Positions 63,296 to 64,000 of a DNA stretch of 64,000 nucleotides are shown here, piece by piece; within the stretch, counting starts at the first letter, position 1; each line of letters begins with the position of its first letter. Under the pieces are notes generated by a model, which worked only from the letters and a program-made list of their open reading frames with translations, was not told where the DNA came from and searched no databases. Source of the stretch: Streptomyces coffeae (GTDB taxonomy: Bacteria; Actinomycetota; Actinomycetes; Streptomycetales; Streptomycetaceae); NCBI RefSeq assembly GCF_016741875.1, contig NZ_JAERRF010000008.1, positions 248,001 through 312,000 of the forward strand. Direction: 5' to 3'. Made by a program: the position numbers and the translations under genes.

Positions 63296-64000
63296 ATGCC
63301 CTCCGCACTGACCGGCCTCTTCCGGTATCCGATCGCGCAGGCGCCGATGGCGGGCGGCGCTTCCTGCCCCCCGCTGGCCGCCGCCGTCTCCGCGGCCGGT
63401 GGCCTCGGTTCGCTCGCCGCCGGGTACAAGACCCCGGAGGCGATGTACGAAGAGATCAGACAGCTGCGGGGACTGACCGACCGGCCCTTCGGTGTCAATC
63501 TGTTCATGCCGCAGCCGCCCACCCCCTACCCGCTCGCCGTCGAGGTCTACGGCGAGCGGCTCGCGGGCGAGGTGACCCGGTACGCGACTCCGCTCGGCGA
63601 CTCCGGCGCGAGCGTCGACGACGCGTACGAGGCGAAGCTGGCGATCCTGCTCGACGACCCGGTGCCGGTGGTCTCGTTCACCTTCGGCTGCCCCACCCGT
63701 GAGGTCCTGGACGCCCTGGCCAGGGCCGGTACGCGCACCGTCGTCACGGTGACCTCGCCGGTCGAGGCGCAGACCGCCGAGTGGGCGGGCGCCGACGCGC
63801 TCTGTGTGCAGGGCGTGGAGGCGGGCGGCCACCAGGGCGGCTTCAGCAATGACCCGGCCGAGGACGGCATGGGCGCCGCTTTCGGGCTGCTGTCGCTGAT
63901 CGCGCTGGTCCGCGCGACCGTGCGGATCCCGGTGATCGCCGCGGGCGGGCTGATGCGCGGTGCGCAGATCGCGGCAGTGCTGGCCGCGGGCGCGAGCGCG
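63296..64000 (+). CDS. Nitronate monooxygenase-like flavoprotein (3' truncated)
   Basis: The frame runs to the window edge (235 codons seen). It starts PSALTGLFRYPIAQAPMAGG, then AGGLGSLAAGYKTPEAMYEE, FGVNLFMPQPPT, ADALCVQGVEAGGHQGGF and VIAAGGLMRGAQIAAVLAAG. These match the 2-nitropropane dioxygenase/nitronate monooxygenase family, FMN-binding TIM barrels; the His in the AGGHQGG segment is the usual catalytic base. About 100 residues are missing. Physiological substrate unknown. Confidence 0.88.
   Translation, partial: MPSALTGLFRYPIAQAPMAGGASCPPLAAAVSAAGGLGSLAAGYKTPEAMYEEIRQLRGLTDRPFGVNLFMPQPPTPYPLAVEVYGERLAGEVTRYATPLGDSGASVDDAYEAKLAILLDDPVPVVSFTFGCPTREVLDALARAGTRTVVTVTSPVEAQTAEWAGADALCVQGVEAGGHQGGFSNDPAEDGMGAAFGLLSLIALVRATVRIPVIAAGGLMRGAQIAAVLAAGASA

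Noticed and set aside
59200..63522. 1440-residue minus-strand open frame
   Set aside because: Only its last 275 codons (DUF3097) look real. The rest runs antisense through the MBL, hrcA and dnaJ genes.

Overview
The window is high-GC DNA with strong third-position GC bias. Gene order, codon use, frequent GTG starts and leaderless promoters all point to a Streptomyces or close actinobacterial chromosome core. The run mreCD-mrdA-rodA, a radical-SAM pair, RNase E, rplU-rpmA-obg, proB-proA, nadD, an LCP-like gene, rsfS, leuS, comEA-comEC, holA, rpsT-lepA, hemW and hrcA-dnaJ is the conserved neighbourhood downstream of mreB in this group. The first gene (mreC) lacks its start and the last (a nitronate monooxygenase-like gene) lacks its end. 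Layout: 1-4842 holds the elongation/sporulation wall machinery (MreC, MreD, PBP2, RodA). 4903-16227 holds a CYTH-CHAD protein, the radical SAM pair, a very long repeat-rich RNase E, ribosomal proteins L21 and L27 and the Obg GTPase. 16228-24511 holds a convergent TagF-like wall-polymer polymerase, proline biosynthesis proB/proA, and two related small-motif membrane proteins separated by a MITE-like repeat. 24520-30080 holds an 11-bp tandem array, an M48 protease, two tiny membrane proteins, nadD, a degenerate LCP protein, the ribosome silencing factor and a histidine phosphatase. 30153-33589 is bracketed by two identical tRNA-Ala(GGC) genes and carries an XRE regulator with a divergent MFS transporter, then two zinc-ribbon proteins. 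33739-43184 holds leuS behind a probable leucine attenuator, a coiled-coil membrane protein, DegV, ComEA and ComEC. 42730-47645 is more accessory: a frameshifted flavin-type oxidase, a divergent MFS/TetR pair with a clear operator, and an HxlR regulator fused to a peroxiredoxin, divergent from an O-methyltransferase. 47729-64000 returns to core genes, with a three-domain SpoIIE phosphatase, a Uma2 protein and the CIRCE-controlled hrcA-dnaJ operon. The genes link wall synthesis (mre cluster, TagF-like, LCP-like), ribosome biogenesis and silencing (L21, L27, Obg, RsfS, S20, LepA), amino acid supply and charging (proBA, leuS), DNA uptake and replication (ComEA/EC, HolA) and stress control (HrcA, DnaJ, SpoIIE phosphatase). 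The observations most worth checking are: the HxlR-peroxiredoxin fusion with only two cysteines; the leader peptide with three leucine codons plus terminator ahead of leuS; the repeated TANNNT-N5-to-N8-start (mostly N6) layout implying many leaderless messages; the three hairpins in the rplU leader; the MITE-like element; and the 102-bp partial duplication of the dnaJ 3' end.
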